A DNA stretch of 64,000 bases from Paeniglutamicibacter gangotriensis Lz1y (GTDB lineage: Bacteria > Actinomycetota > Actinomycetes > Actinomycetales > Micrococcaceae). Made by a program: the position numbers and the translations under genes. Positions 6,861 to 17,595 of this stretch are shown here, piece after piece; the first letter of the stretch is position 1, and each line of letters starts with the position of its first letter. A model generated the notes under the pieces. It made no database searches and was not told where the DNA came from. It was given only the letters and a program-made list of their open reading frames with translations. The stretch spans positions 62,001-126,000 of the forward strand of contig NZ_AOCK01000012.1 in the NCBI RefSeq assembly GCF_000348945.1, written 5' to 3'.

Positions 6861-9392
6861 CTAGTCCTGCCGGCCCACGGCGGTGACGGTGATGACCGGG
6901 TAGCCGGCCTCGTCGGAATCGGCCAGGTTGATGGTCGCGTCGATGCCCCAGTCGTGGTGCTCCGCCGGGTCGGCGAAGACCTGGCGCACCTTCCATGACT
7001 CCTTGGAGGTGGTGATCAGCAGCAGGTTGGGGCCGCGGCCGCCGGGACCATCATCGATGTCCTCGTGCTCCTCGAAGTACCCGTCCATGGCCTCTGCCCA
7101 GGCCTCGGCGTTGAAGCCGTTGTGCCCGTCCAGCTCGGCCAGCGCGGCGTCCTGTTCGTCGGCAAAAAGCTTGACGCGACGGAACATTTCATTGCGGACC
7201 ATCACCCGGAAGGCTCGTTCGTTGGAGGTCAGGCGCTCGGGGGCCGGCGGGACGATCTCCGCGTCGGGCTCGTGCAGCACCCCGTTGGCCAGTTCTTCCC
7301 ATTCGTCCAGCAACGAGGAGTCGATCTGCCGGATCAGTTCGCCGAGCCATTCGATCAGGTCCTCGAGGTCCTCGCGCAAGGCATCCTGCGGGACGGTTTG
7401 GCGCAGTGCCTTGAAGGCGTCGGTGAGGTAGCGCAGCAGCACGCCCTCGGAACGGGCCAGCGAGTAGAACGCGACGTATTCACTGAAGCTCATGGCCCGT
7501 TCGTACATGTCGCGGACCACGGACTTGGGTGCGACCTCGAAGTCGCCCAGCCACGGGGCGCCGGCACGGTATTGCTCAAACGCGTTACCCAGCACCTCGG
7601 CCAACGGCTGCGGGTAGCTGACCTCCTCGAGCGCCGCCATCCGGTCGCTGTACTCCATGCCCTCGGCCTTCATTGCGGCAATCGCCTCGCCGCGGGCCTT
7701 CTTCTGCTGGGCAGCGAGCACCTGGCGGGGTTTTTCCAGCGTGGCTTCGATGACGGAGACCACGTCCAGTGCATAGGACGGGGACTCGTTGTCGAAGAGC
7801 TCCAGGGCCGCCAGAGCGAAGGGGGACAGCGGCTGGTTCAGCGCGAAGTTCTCCTGCAGGTCGACCGTGAGCGCCAGGGTGTTGCCGTGTTTGTCGGGGT
7901 GTTCGAGGCGTTCGACGACGCCGGTGGCCAACAGCTCGCGCAGGATGCCTAGGGCCTTGCGCTGCAGGGCGCGCTGGCGGATCGGGGGCTCATGGTTCTC
8001 GGTGAGCAGCCGGCGGGCCGCGGCGAAGGAATCGCCCTCACGGGCCAGCAGGTTCAGCAGGATCGAGTGGGTCACCGCAAAGGAGGAGTTCAGCGTCTCG
8101 GGGGTGGCGGCAATGATCCGGTCGTAGGTCTTCTCACCCCAGGACACGAATCCTTGGGGCGGCTTTTTCTTGGTCACCTGGCGTATTTTCTTGGAGTCTT
8201 CGCCGAACTTCGCCAGCGCCTTTTCCATGTTCTTCTTGTTTTCGATGGAATGCTCCGGCGCCTGCACCACCACGGTCCCGGCGGTGTCGAAGCCTGCGCG
8301 GCCCGCGCGTCCGGCGATCTGGTGGAATTCGCGGGCATTGAGGATGCGCGTGCGCACCCCGTCGTATTTGGACAGCGCGGTGATCAGCACCGTGCGGATG
8401 GGCACGTTGATGCCCACGCCCAGGGTGTCGGTGCCGCAAATGACCTTGAGCAGGCCGGCCTGGGCCAGCTGTTCGACCAACCGGCGGTACTTGGGCAGCA
8501 TCCCGGCGTGGTGCACGCCGATGCCGTGGCGCACCAGTCGGTTCAAGGTCTTGCCGAAGCCCGGGGCGAACCTGAATCCGGCGACCAGCTCTCCGATCCG
8601 ATCCTTTTCCTCGCGGGTACACACATTGATGCTCATCAGCCCGCTGGCCCTGTCGATGGCCTCGAGCTGGCTGAAGTGCACCACATAGATCGGCACCTGC
8701 TTGGTGGAGAGCAGTTCCTCGATGGTTTCCTGCACCGGGTCCTGCGAGTAGTAGTAGTGCAGCGGGATGGGGCGTTCGGCGTGCGCCACGGTGGTGGTTT
8801 CGCGTCCGGTACGCAGCGTGAGCTCATCTTCGAACCTGTCCACCTCGCCCAAGGTGGCGCTCATGATCAAGAACTGGGCCTGTGGAAGCTCCAGCAGCGG
8901 AACCTGCCAGGCCCAGCCGCGTTGCGGGTCCGAGTAGAAGTGGAACTCGTCCATCACCACGGGGCCCAGATCCGCGTTCTTGCCCTCGCGCAGGGCGATG
9001 TTGGCCAGGATCTCGGCGGTGCAGCAAATAATAGGAGCATCCTGGTTCACCGAGGAATCCCCGGTGACCATGCCGACGTTCTCCGCACCGAAGATCTTGC
9101 ACAGGTCGAAAAACTTCTCCGAGACCAGTGCCTTGATCGGTGCGGTGTAGTAGCTGCGTTCCCCACGGGCCAGCGCGTGGAAGTGCGCGGCCACGGCCAC
9201 CAGCGACTTGCCCGAGCCGGTGGGGGTAGCCAAGATGACGTTGTTCCCTCCCACGAATTCCATCACGGCTTCGTCCTGTGCCGGGTAGAGCCCGATGCCG
9301 CGGTCCTCCACCCATTTGACGAAGGCTTCGTAGGTCGATTCGGCGGTGGCTCCGCGCGGAGGGGTATTGGGCAGCAACTCGGTAAGTTTCAT
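6861..9392 (-). CDS. Ski2-like DEAD/DEAH-box helicase with DUF3516 domain
   Basis: This 843-residue superfamily 2 helicase has motif I ATPTGSGKS (about residue 55), motif II DEFH instead of DEVH/DEAH, motif III SAT and motif VI QIAGRAGRAG. The middle of the protein has the Ski2/Mtr4 pattern VHHAGMLPKYR, typical of RNA helicases linked to degradation. The C-terminal half (about residues 420-840) is the actinobacterial DUF3516 domain of unknown role. The likely activity is ATP-dependent unwinding of structured RNA. ATG 9392 is preceded by TAGGCT with 9 nt between, giving a very short leader or none. It is divergent from the methyltransferase gene, with only 51 bp between the two starts. Confidence 0.92.
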   Translation of the reverse strand: MKLTELLPNTPPRGATAESTYEAFVKWVEDRGIGLYPAQDEAVMEFVGGNNVILATPTGSGKSLVAVAAHFHALARGERSYYTAPIKALVSEKFFDLCKIFGAENVGMVTGDSSVNQDAPIICCTAEILANIALREGKNADLGPVVMDEFHFYSDPQRGWAWQVPLLELPQAQFLIMSATLGEVDRFEDELTLRTGRETTTVAHAERPIPLHYYYSQDPVQETIEELLSTKQVPIYVVHFSQLEAIDRASGLMSINVCTREEKDRIGELVAGFRFAPGFGKTLNRLVRHGIGVHHAGMLPKYRRLVEQLAQAGLLKVICGTDTLGVGINVPIRTVLITALSKYDGVRTRILNAREFHQIAGRAGRAGFDTAGTVVVQAPEHSIENKKNMEKALAKFGEDSKKIRQVTKKKPPQGFVSWGEKTYDRIIAATPETLNSSFAVTHSILLNLLAREGDSFAAARRLLTENHEPPIRQRALQRKALGILRELLATGVVERLEHPDKHGNTLALTVDLQENFALNQPLSPFALAALELFDNESPSYALDVVSVIEATLEKPRQVLAAQQKKARGEAIAAMKAEGMEYSDRMAALEEVSYPQPLAEVLGNAFEQYRAGAPWLGDFEVAPKSVVRDMYERAMSFSEYVAFYSLARSEGVLLRYLTDAFKALRQTVPQDALREDLEDLIEWLGELIRQIDSSLLDEWEELANGVLHEPDAEIVPPAPERLTSNERAFRVMVRNEMFRRVKLFADEQDAALAELDGHNGFNAEAWAEAMDGYFEEHEDIDDGPGGRGPNLLLITTSKESWKVRQVFADPAEHHDWGIDATINLADSDEAGYPVITVTAVGRQD

Positions 9393-9401
9393 GATGTGTC
9401 C

Positions 9402-9437
9402 AGCCTATCGTTTGGCACACGGCTTTCCGTTTACGAT
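9402..9437. promoter_or_regulatory. Divergent back-to-back -10 elements (helicase / methyltransferase)
   Basis: The 51-bp gap between two divergent start codons contains TAGGCT on the minus strand (9407-9402), 9 nt before the helicase ATG, and TACGAT on the plus strand (9432-9437), 6 nt before the methyltransferase ATG. There is no room for conventional 5' leaders on either side, and the two promoters must overlap upstream. Confidence 0.6.
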
Positions 9438-9443
9438 GGGTTG

Positions 9444-10232
9444 ATGAAATGGGACCCCAGCAAGTACGTGCAGTTTGCCGACCACCGAGACCGTCCATTT
9501 TACGAACTCACGGCTCGTATCACCGCTGCAGCGCCGCGGCTGGTCGTTGACCTTGGCTGTGGTCCCGGCCCTTTGGCCCACTCGCTGGCGGAGCGCTGGC
9601 CCGACGCACGGGTGATCGGCCTAGATTCCTCGCAAGAGATGATCGAGCAGGCTCGCAGCACACAACAATCACCGAACCTTTCCTTCCAGAGTGCCGACGC
9701 GACCCAGTGGATGCCGGAGGCGGACACCGACGTCCTAGTTTCCAACGCGATGTTGCAGTGGATCCCGGAGCACCGCGAACTCTTGGCCACGTGGCTTGAA
9801 GCGTTGACGCCCGGGGCCTGGTTTGCCGCGCAGGTGCCGGGGAACTTCGGCTCGCCCTCGCACGCGTTGATGCGCCAGCTGGCAGCCTCTGCACGCTGGG
9901 CGCCGCAGCTTGCCGGGGTCTTGCGTCACGATGATGCTGTGGGGGAGCCGGCCGACTACCTGAAGATCATGGTGGATGCTGGGTTCGAACCAGATGTCTG
10001 GGAAACCACTTACGGGCAGGTCCTCACGGGGGAGCATCCGGTCCTCGAGTGGGTGCGCGGCACTGCGCTGCGCCCGATCCTGTCGAAGCTCTCCGCCGCC
10101 GATGCCCTGGAATTCGAAGAGGAATACTCAGGATTGGTCGCGCAGGCCTACCCGGCCTTTGCCGATGCCCGTGGAGAGCGCCAGACGCTGTTCCCGTTCC
10201 GCCGCATATTCATGGTTGGACGCAAGCGCTAG
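9444..10232 (+). CDS. tam: SAM-dependent methyltransferase, trans-aconitate 2-methyltransferase type
   Basis: This 262-residue class I methyltransferase has the SAM-binding motif I VVDLGCGPGPL near residue 34, the acidic strand-2 loop VIGLDSSQEMI, and motif IV as DVLVSNAMLQWIPEH. Length, the N-terminal MKWDPSKYVQFADHRDRPF and the WETTY region match trans-aconitate methyltransferases, which detoxify trans-aconitate by forming the methyl ester. The start at ATG 9444 is chosen because the family N-terminus begins there. An open frame extends far upstream but lies antisense to the helicase and is not coding. TACGAT ends 6 nt before the ATG, so leaderless expression is likely. Confidence 0.88.
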   Translation: MKWDPSKYVQFADHRDRPFYELTARITAAAPRLVVDLGCGPGPLAHSLAERWPDARVIGLDSSQEMIEQARSTQQSPNLSFQSADATQWMPEADTDVLVSNAMLQWIPEHRELLATWLEALTPGAWFAAQVPGNFGSPSHALMRQLAASARWAPQLAGVLRHDDAVGEPADYLKIMVDAGFEPDVWETTYGQVLTGEHPVLEWVRGTALRPILSKLSAADALEFEEEYSGLVAQAYPAFADARGERQTLFPFRRIFMVGRKR

Positions 10233-10593
10233 GTGTGCTGAAACAGGAAGAGATGTTCCCGCATCCGGGGGTGTGAAGATACCCTGCCATGCCCCCTGCT
10301 GTGACGGCGTTGGCGTGCACGGCCTGCGCCGCACCATCTGCCGAGGACTTCCGAAAGAAATAAGACATGGGCAACACCGTGTGTCTTCACTTCGGCAGCG
10401 GGTACACAGCAGCCGGATGTGTCGGCGGGGCCCGTGTCGCCACGGACGGACTCGTGCGAAAGGCACGGCATCAAGTCCAAGTAACCATCGTGTTTCTACG
10501 AGTGATTCGAAAGTATTTTCTTGTCCTTGTCTGACTAGTAGTTTTGCGTGCTCCTGCGCTCGCCGAACCCTTCCCAGGGAGGGGCGGGACGCG
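10233..10593. other. 361-bp gene-free interval
   Basis: No protein with normal codon use, RNA gene or strong hairpin is visible between the methyltransferase and the HNH gene. Base composition is slightly lower in GC than the flanking genes. The only recognised signal is at the right edge, the promoter of the next gene. Confidence 0.5.
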
Positions 10594-10599
10594 TATAAT
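10594..10599 (+). promoter_or_regulatory. Consensus -10 of the HNH endonuclease gene
   Basis: TATAAT, a full sigma-70/SigA consensus, is followed by 7 nt and then the ATG at 10607. With a 17-bp spacer the -35 would be TTCCCA (10571-10576), which is weak. Confidence 0.65.
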
Positions 10600-10606
10600 A
10601 GTAAAT

Positions 10607-12058
10607 ATGTTCGAAGGTTCGCAGGGGCGTGAATTAACCTCGAGACCCCTCACTGTTGAGGAAGCCGGGGAAATGCTCCTTGGCCATCGACATATCCCCA
10701 TGGATCTTGCTCGGCCCTCCGAGGAACGCTCAGCGGCCGAAGGCCCCGGTGACGGTTTCGTAGACTTCCTCGACACCATGTCGGTGGCAGTTGCCCAACT
10801 GCCCCAAACCGTGGGCGAGCAAGTTCGGGCAGCACGGATTTCGGCCATGGAACGCGTCAAGGCAGCGATCTGCGCGGCACAGGCGAAGGAAGCCTATGCG
10901 ATGGAGCAGGACATCATTGCCCGGCATCGCGCCGAAGGGATCTATAAAGACAATCCGGCCCGTGGGGCTGGCGCCGAAGTGGCGTTGGCCCGCAAGGAGG
11001 CCCAACACCGGGGCCCGCGCTTCATTAATTATTCTCGGGGACTGATTGAACAGATGCCATATACTTTCGATGCGCTGGCGCGCGGTGAACTCACCGAGGA
11101 ACGCGCAATGCTCATGGTGAACAAAACCCACGACGTGCACATCGACATCCGCAGACAAATAGACCGGCATATGGCTGGAGAACGCGGGGCCCTGGAAGGC
11201 GTGGGCACCAAGCAACTCGCGGCGCGGATGGACAAAGAGGTGTTGGCCTACGACAGCCGGCCCGAATTGAACAAACACGCCGATGCCATGAACAAGCGCC
11301 GCGTGACCTTGTCCCCTACGGCGGACGGGATGATGCGACTCACCGCATGGCTGACCGTGCCGCAGGGCATCGCGATGAAGCAGGCGCTGCGTACGGCGGC
11401 ATCCAAGCGCCGCGCCGCCGATGACCCACGCACCGATGACCACGTCATGGCTGACACGCTTGTGCAGCGGATCACCGGGCAAAAAAACGCGCTACGACCA
11501 CCCCTACTGGTGAACCTCACCATGACGGACCGGACCCTGCTGGTCGGGGACAGTGAACCCGCGCAGCTTAAGGGCTACGGAACCATCTCCGCAGCCCTCG
11601 CCAGATGGCTCATCGTGGGGGACCAGCACTCGTGGGAAGAAGACAACGAGGTGGAAACATGGGTTCGCCGCGTCTATACGGCGCCAACGAGCGGCGAGCT
11701 TATCGCCATGGACTCGGAAGCGCGCATCGTTCCCGGGAAGCTCAAGGAACTCATCGAAGTGCGCGACCAATTCTGCCGAACCCCCTACTGCGACGCCCCC
11801 ATCCGCCATATCGACCACGTTTACCAAGCGGCCAAGGGCGGAGAAACCACAGAGGTTAACCTTGACGGACGTTGTGCCTGGTGCAACCAGACCAAGGAAA
11901 CCTCCGGCTGGGAGGAAACCGTTATACAGGGGATGAGACATTCCATATTGATCACCACTCCGGGCGGTCAGATGTATCGAGGCACAGCTCCGCCCCTGCC
12001 AGGGACCCCGGAATCGCCGCCGGGACCCACTGAAGGCAGCGAGCTCACCAGCCCCTGA
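10607..12058 (+). CDS. DUF222 / HNH endonuclease domain protein (13E12-repeat type)
   Basis: This 483-residue protein belongs to the abundant actinobacterial DUF222-HNH family. The N-terminal two thirds is the DUF222 region. The C-terminal HNH nuclease module (about residues 385-440) shows RDQFCRTPYCDAPIRHIDHV, then GGETTEVNLDGRCAWCNQTKE, with paired Cys and the H-x-D-H core. The role of these proteins is not established; many genomes carry dozens of copies and some are linked to mobile elements. I chose ATG 10607 because a perfect TATAAT ends 7 nt upstream; a TTG at 10544 would lie upstream of the promoter. The 3' end overlaps the convergent metallo-hydrolase gene by 14 bp. Confidence 0.88.
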   Translation: MFEGSQGRELTSRPLTVEEAGEMLLGHRHIPMDLARPSEERSAAEGPGDGFVDFLDTMSVAVAQLPQTVGEQVRAARISAMERVKAAICAAQAKEAYAMEQDIIARHRAEGIYKDNPARGAGAEVALARKEAQHRGPRFINYSRGLIEQMPYTFDALARGELTEERAMLMVNKTHDVHIDIRRQIDRHMAGERGALEGVGTKQLAARMDKEVLAYDSRPELNKHADAMNKRRVTLSPTADGMMRLTAWLTVPQGIAMKQALRTAASKRRAADDPRTDDHVMADTLVQRITGQKNALRPPLLVNLTMTDRTLLVGDSEPAQLKGYGTISAALARWLIVGDQHSWEEDNEVETWVRRVYTAPTSGELIAMDSEARIVPGKLKELIEVRDQFCRTPYCDAPIRHIDHVYQAAKGGETTEVNLDGRCAWCNQTKETSGWEETVIQGMRHSILITTPGGQMYRGTAPPLPGTPESPPGPTEGSELTSP

Positions 12059-12707
12059 GCCGCCATCCAGCCAAACTGGGGCGCTCAGTACCCAACGTTG
12101 TGTTGGTTCCATGGCCCGGAAGTACCAAGGCATCCTCCGGATACCCGTCGAACAGTCGTTCCGTGACGTCATCGATCAACGAGCTGAAACGCTGGGGATC
12201 ATCGCCAGTGTTGCCAACGCCCCCGGGGAACAAAGAGTCGCCACTGAAAATCACGGTGGCACCCGAGCTGTCACGCAGCACGTAGGCCATAGAGCCGGGG
12301 GTGTGGCCACGCAGATGCACACACTCCAAGACGACCTCGCCCACCGGCACCGAGTCCCCATGTTGCAAGGGAACGTCGATTGCTACATCGGCTCCCGAGG
12401 CAATACCCGCAACGTCATCTGCACCGGCATACGTCCTGACACCGGTCTTGTGCACATATTCATTCAGTGCCCTGATGTGGTCCCAGTGCTGATGGGTCGT
12501 GGCAATGCCCGCCAGTTTCGTAGGGGCCCCCGCATCGGCGGATGCCGAGGCAACCAGCTCGTCAATCGCAGGAGCATCGTCGGCGGCGTCGATCAACAAC
12601 TGTGCGCCGTCCTTCTTGGAGGTCACCAGATAGACGTTGTTGGACATATCGGAAACGCTGATGGAACGGATGGTCGCATCCGTGAGATCAAGGAAGAATT
12701 CGCTCAT
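12045..12707 (-). CDS. MBL-fold metallo-hydrolase
   Basis: This 220-residue metallo-beta-lactamase-fold protein has the metal-binding motif THQHWDH (H-x-H-x-D-H) near residue 66, a second histidine in HLRGHTPGSMAYV, and the bridging aspartate in VIFSGDSLFPGG. The arrangement matches glyoxalase II-like or persulfide-dioxygenase-like hydrolases, but it is too small and too general to name a substrate. ATG 12707 has TAAGGT 6 nt before it. This could be a leaderless -10, or AAGG could act as a ribosome-binding site. It is divergent from the GntR regulator gene. Confidence 0.88.
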   Translation of the reverse strand: MSEFFLDLTDATIRSISVSDMSNNVYLVTSKKDGAQLLIDAADDAPAIDELVASASADAGAPTKLAGIATTHQHWDHIRALNEYVHKTGVRTYAGADDVAGIASGADVAIDVPLQHGDSVPVGEVVLECVHLRGHTPGSMAYVLRDSSGATVIFSGDSLFPGGVGNTGDDPQRFSSLIDDVTERLFDGYPEDALVLPGHGTNTTLGTERPSLAGWRLRGW

Positions 12708-12713
12708 AGCAAC

Positions 12714-12749
12714 ACCTTACGTGGACGGGCGACGTGCACGCGCTAGGCT
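12714..12749. promoter_or_regulatory. Divergent promoters between metallo-hydrolase and gntR
   Basis: The minus-strand TAAGGT (12719-12714) is 6 nt from the hydrolase ATG. The plus-strand TAGGCT (12744-12749) would start the GntR transcript near 12756, leaving a leader of about 38 nt with the ribosome-binding site GAAGGA (12779-12784). Confidence 0.5.
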
Positions 12750-12793
12750 AAAACATTGGCTCTGCACCGAGTACCCACGAAGGACGGCACACA

Positions 12794-13177
12794 TTGGACA
12801 GCAACCCACTGTCATTCATTTCCCTCGATAGCACCGGCAAGACCGCTCCCTACCAGCAGGTCAGACAACAGATCCTTGAGGCCATTTCCAAGGGGCGGCT
12901 CAAAGCAGGAACCAAGCTGCCCTCAGTCCGAGCGCTCGCCGACCAGTTGGGACTCGCCGTCAACACCGCGGCCAAGGTATACAAGGAACTGGAAGCCAAC
13001 GGCGTCGTCGTGACCCGGGGCCGCCACGGAACCATCGTCCAGGCCACCGGGGACGAAGGCTCTGTAGCCGTCGCAGATGCAGCGTCCGAGCTTGCCGCGG
13101 TCGCGACACGGTGGGGAATCTCCGAAAAAGCCGCAGTCGGTTACCTGAAAGCGGCATTCAGTTCACAAGTTGGCTAG
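12794..13177 (+). CDS. GntR family regulator, YtrA subfamily
   Basis: This 127-residue short GntR regulator begins DSNPLSFISLDSTGKTAPYQQ. The winged helix-turn-helix covers residues 15-85 (KLPSVRALADQLGLAVNTAAKVYKEL, then the wing VVTRGRHGTIV). Only about 40 residues follow it, which is the small YtrA-type effector tail. The TTG start is supported by GAAGGA nine bases upstream. YtrA regulators normally control a linked ABC transporter, but none is adjacent here, so its target is unknown. It could act on itself or on the divergent hydrolase. Confidence 0.85.
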   Translation: MDSNPLSFISLDSTGKTAPYQQVRQQILEAISKGRLKAGTKLPSVRALADQLGLAVNTAAKVYKELEANGVVVTRGRHGTIVQATGDEGSVAVADAASELAAVATRWGISEKAAVGYLKAAFSSQVG

Positions 13178-13210
13178 GGCCGGGTCTTGTTGCTCACAAC
13201 TACGCACCAT

Positions 13211-13226
13211 TCGAACCAGTTTTCGA
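13211..13226 (+). promoter_or_regulatory. LexA (SOS) box at the uvrA promoter
   Basis: TCGAAC-CAGT-TTTCGA matches the actinobacterial SOS box TCGAAC-N4-GTTCGA with one mismatch. It lies immediately upstream of the uvrA -10 (13228-13233), so bound LexA would block RNA polymerase. Confidence 0.82.
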
Positions 13227-13227
13227 T

Positions 13228-13233
13228 TAGCAT
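13228..13233 (+). promoter_or_regulatory. Leaderless promoter -10 of uvrA
   Basis: TAGCAT ends 6 nt before the GTG start at 13240 and directly follows the LexA box. Confidence 0.6.
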
Positions 13234-13239
13234 GTTCTG

Positions 13240-16122
<2,883 letters not shown>

Positions 16123-16132
16123 ACGCCCAACA

Positions 16133-16168
16133 CCGTACATGCATGCCGGCAGCGGCATGCATGTACGG
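16133..16168 (+). terminator. Perfect inverted repeat after uvrA
   Basis: The 15-nt arms CCGTACATGCATGCC (16133-16147) and its complement (16154-16168) flank a 6-nt loop. No T-run follows, so it is a terminator-like or mRNA-end hairpin rather than a classical intrinsic terminator. Confidence 0.6.
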
Positions 16169-16200
16169 CACAAGTCCCCAGTCCATGCGAGAATACGACA

Positions 16201-16911
16201 GTGATGATTGCTCCCTCCGCCGTGCTTCTTGACCTCGATGGAACCCTCGTGGATCCTGCCGGGGCCATAACCTCGGGTATCCGACATGCGCTGCTCAGCG
16301 CACAGATCGCCGACCCCGGGGAGGAAAAACTCCGCTCCCTCATTGGGCCCCCGCTCGCCATCGGGCTGGCAACGATCGACGGGGTGACCCCCGGGATCAT
16401 CGATACCTTGATCGCTTCCTATCGGGCAGAATATGCGCAATCGGGAATGGCGGCCTCCCGCCCCTACCCCGGTGTGGCTGCACTTCTTAAGGCGCTGCGC
16501 GAGGTCGGCACCGCGGTGTTGGTTGCCACGGCCAAGCCCACGCCTATCGCTCGGGCGCTGCTCGAGGTCCAGGGCCTCACGCCCCTAGTGGACGGAGTCT
16601 TCGGAAACGAGGACGAGGGCGACGGACAGTCCTCGTCCAAAACCCATATTCTGGCCGAAGCCATCCGCGAACACTCCCTGGACCCGGCACGTTGTGTCAT
16701 GGTCGGCGACCGGCTCTACGACATCGAAGCCGCGCACGAGAACAACATGGGCTCCATCGGCGTCGGCTGGGGCTTCGCCGAGGAAGGCGAACTGGCGGCC
16801 GCCGGGGCCGGGGCACACGCCGCAGATGTGCCCGAACTTGCCGGGCTGCTGCTGGGCGAAACGGCCGAAGAATCCCTGCCCGCTGCCATTTTGATGGGGG
16901 CCGACGCCTAA
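16201..16911 (+). CDS. HAD family hydrolase, phosphoglycolate phosphatase-like
   Basis: This 236-residue haloacid-dehalogenase phosphatase has the catalytic DLDGTLVD (motif I) near residue 12, motif II VATAKP, and motif IV as MVGDRLYDIEAA. A helical cap of the Gph/PpaX type lies between motifs I and II. The substrate cannot be fixed; phosphoglycolate, pyrophosphate or another small phosphate ester are possible. The GTG at 16201 is directly followed by ATG, either of which could be used. GAGAAT (16189-16194) lies 6 nt upstream and may be a weak leaderless -10. The acyltransferase gene starts one base after its stop, so the two probably form an operon with uvrC. Confidence 0.9.
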   Translation: MMIAPSAVLLDLDGTLVDPAGAITSGIRHALLSAQIADPGEEKLRSLIGPPLAIGLATIDGVTPGIIDTLIASYRAEYAQSGMAASRPYPGVAALLKALREVGTAVLVATAKPTPIARALLEVQGLTPLVDGVFGNEDEGDGQSSSKTHILAEAIREHSLDPARCVMVGDRLYDIEAAHENNMGSIGVGWGFAEEGELAAAGAGAHAADVPELAGLLLGETAEESLPAAILMGADA

Positions 16912-17583
16912 ATGAGTCTGTACACCATGACACGCTCCTCGATCCGCGGGCTGTTAAAAGGGATGTGCCGCCCCACCGTCACCGGGTTGGAAAACGTGCC
17001 GCGCACGGGGCCGGTCATCATCGCCTCCAACCACCTCTCCTTCCTGGATTCGATCATCATCCAGGCGCTGACGCCCCGCGACGTGGCCTTCTTCGCCAAG
17101 GCCGAGTACTTCACCACCCCCGGGCTCAAGGGGAAGGCGATGAAGACCTTCTTCGAATCCGTCGGATCCATCCCCGTCCAACGCGGGGAACAGGCAGCTT
17201 CTGTCGCGGCACTGGAATCCCTGGTGGACATCTTGGAAGCAAAGGGCGGCATTGGCATCTATCCCGAGGGCACCCGCTCACGCGATGGCAAGCTCTACCG
17301 CGGGCGTACCGGAGTGGGCTGGCTGGCCCTCTCCACCGGGGCACCGGTAGTCCCGGTGGGACTGGTGGGCACCGAAAATCTGCAGCCGGCCGGGCGGAAC
17401 GCGATCAAACCGCACCACTTCACCCTGGCCTTCGGTAAACCGCTGCAATTTGAACATCTGGGGCGCAAACACCCGTTGCCGCAGCGCCGCGCCGCCACCG
17501 ACACGATCGTCGACGCCATCGCGGAGCTGACCGGGCAGGAACGCGTGAACGCGTACAACCAGTCACCGGCCATCGAAGAGTAG
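16912..17583 (+). CDS. plsC: 1-acyl-sn-glycerol-3-phosphate acyltransferase
   Basis: This 223-residue PlsC-type acyltransferase converts lysophosphatidic acid to phosphatidic acid at the membrane. It has the catalytic NHxxxxD block as SNHLSFLDSI near residue 38, the substrate-binding motif III as GIYPEGTRSRDG, and the hydrophobic block VPVGLVGTE. It starts at ATG 16912, straight after the HAD stop codon. Spacing to uvrC is 12 nt. Chromosomes of this family often carry several plsC-like genes, so a housekeeping versus specialised role cannot be decided. Confidence 0.92.
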   Translation: MSLYTMTRSSIRGLLKGMCRPTVTGLENVPRTGPVIIASNHLSFLDSIIIQALTPRDVAFFAKAEYFTTPGLKGKAMKTFFESVGSIPVQRGEQAASVAALESLVDILEAKGGIGIYPEGTRSRDGKLYRGRTGVGWLALSTGAPVVPVGLVGTENLQPAGRNAIKPHHFTLAFGKPLQFEHLGRKHPLPQRRAATDTIVDAIAELTGQERVNAYNQSPAIEE

Positions 17584-17595
17584 ACGGAGCACGAA

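Noticed and set aside
7992-9443. Long upstream extension of the methyltransferase frame across the helicase gene
   Set aside because: It is antisense to the helicase; the family N-terminus and the -10 place the true start at 9444.
16133-16168. The uvrA downstream palindrome as an insertion-sequence end or att site
   Set aside because: It is a single hairpin between two genes with no transposase or second copy in the window.
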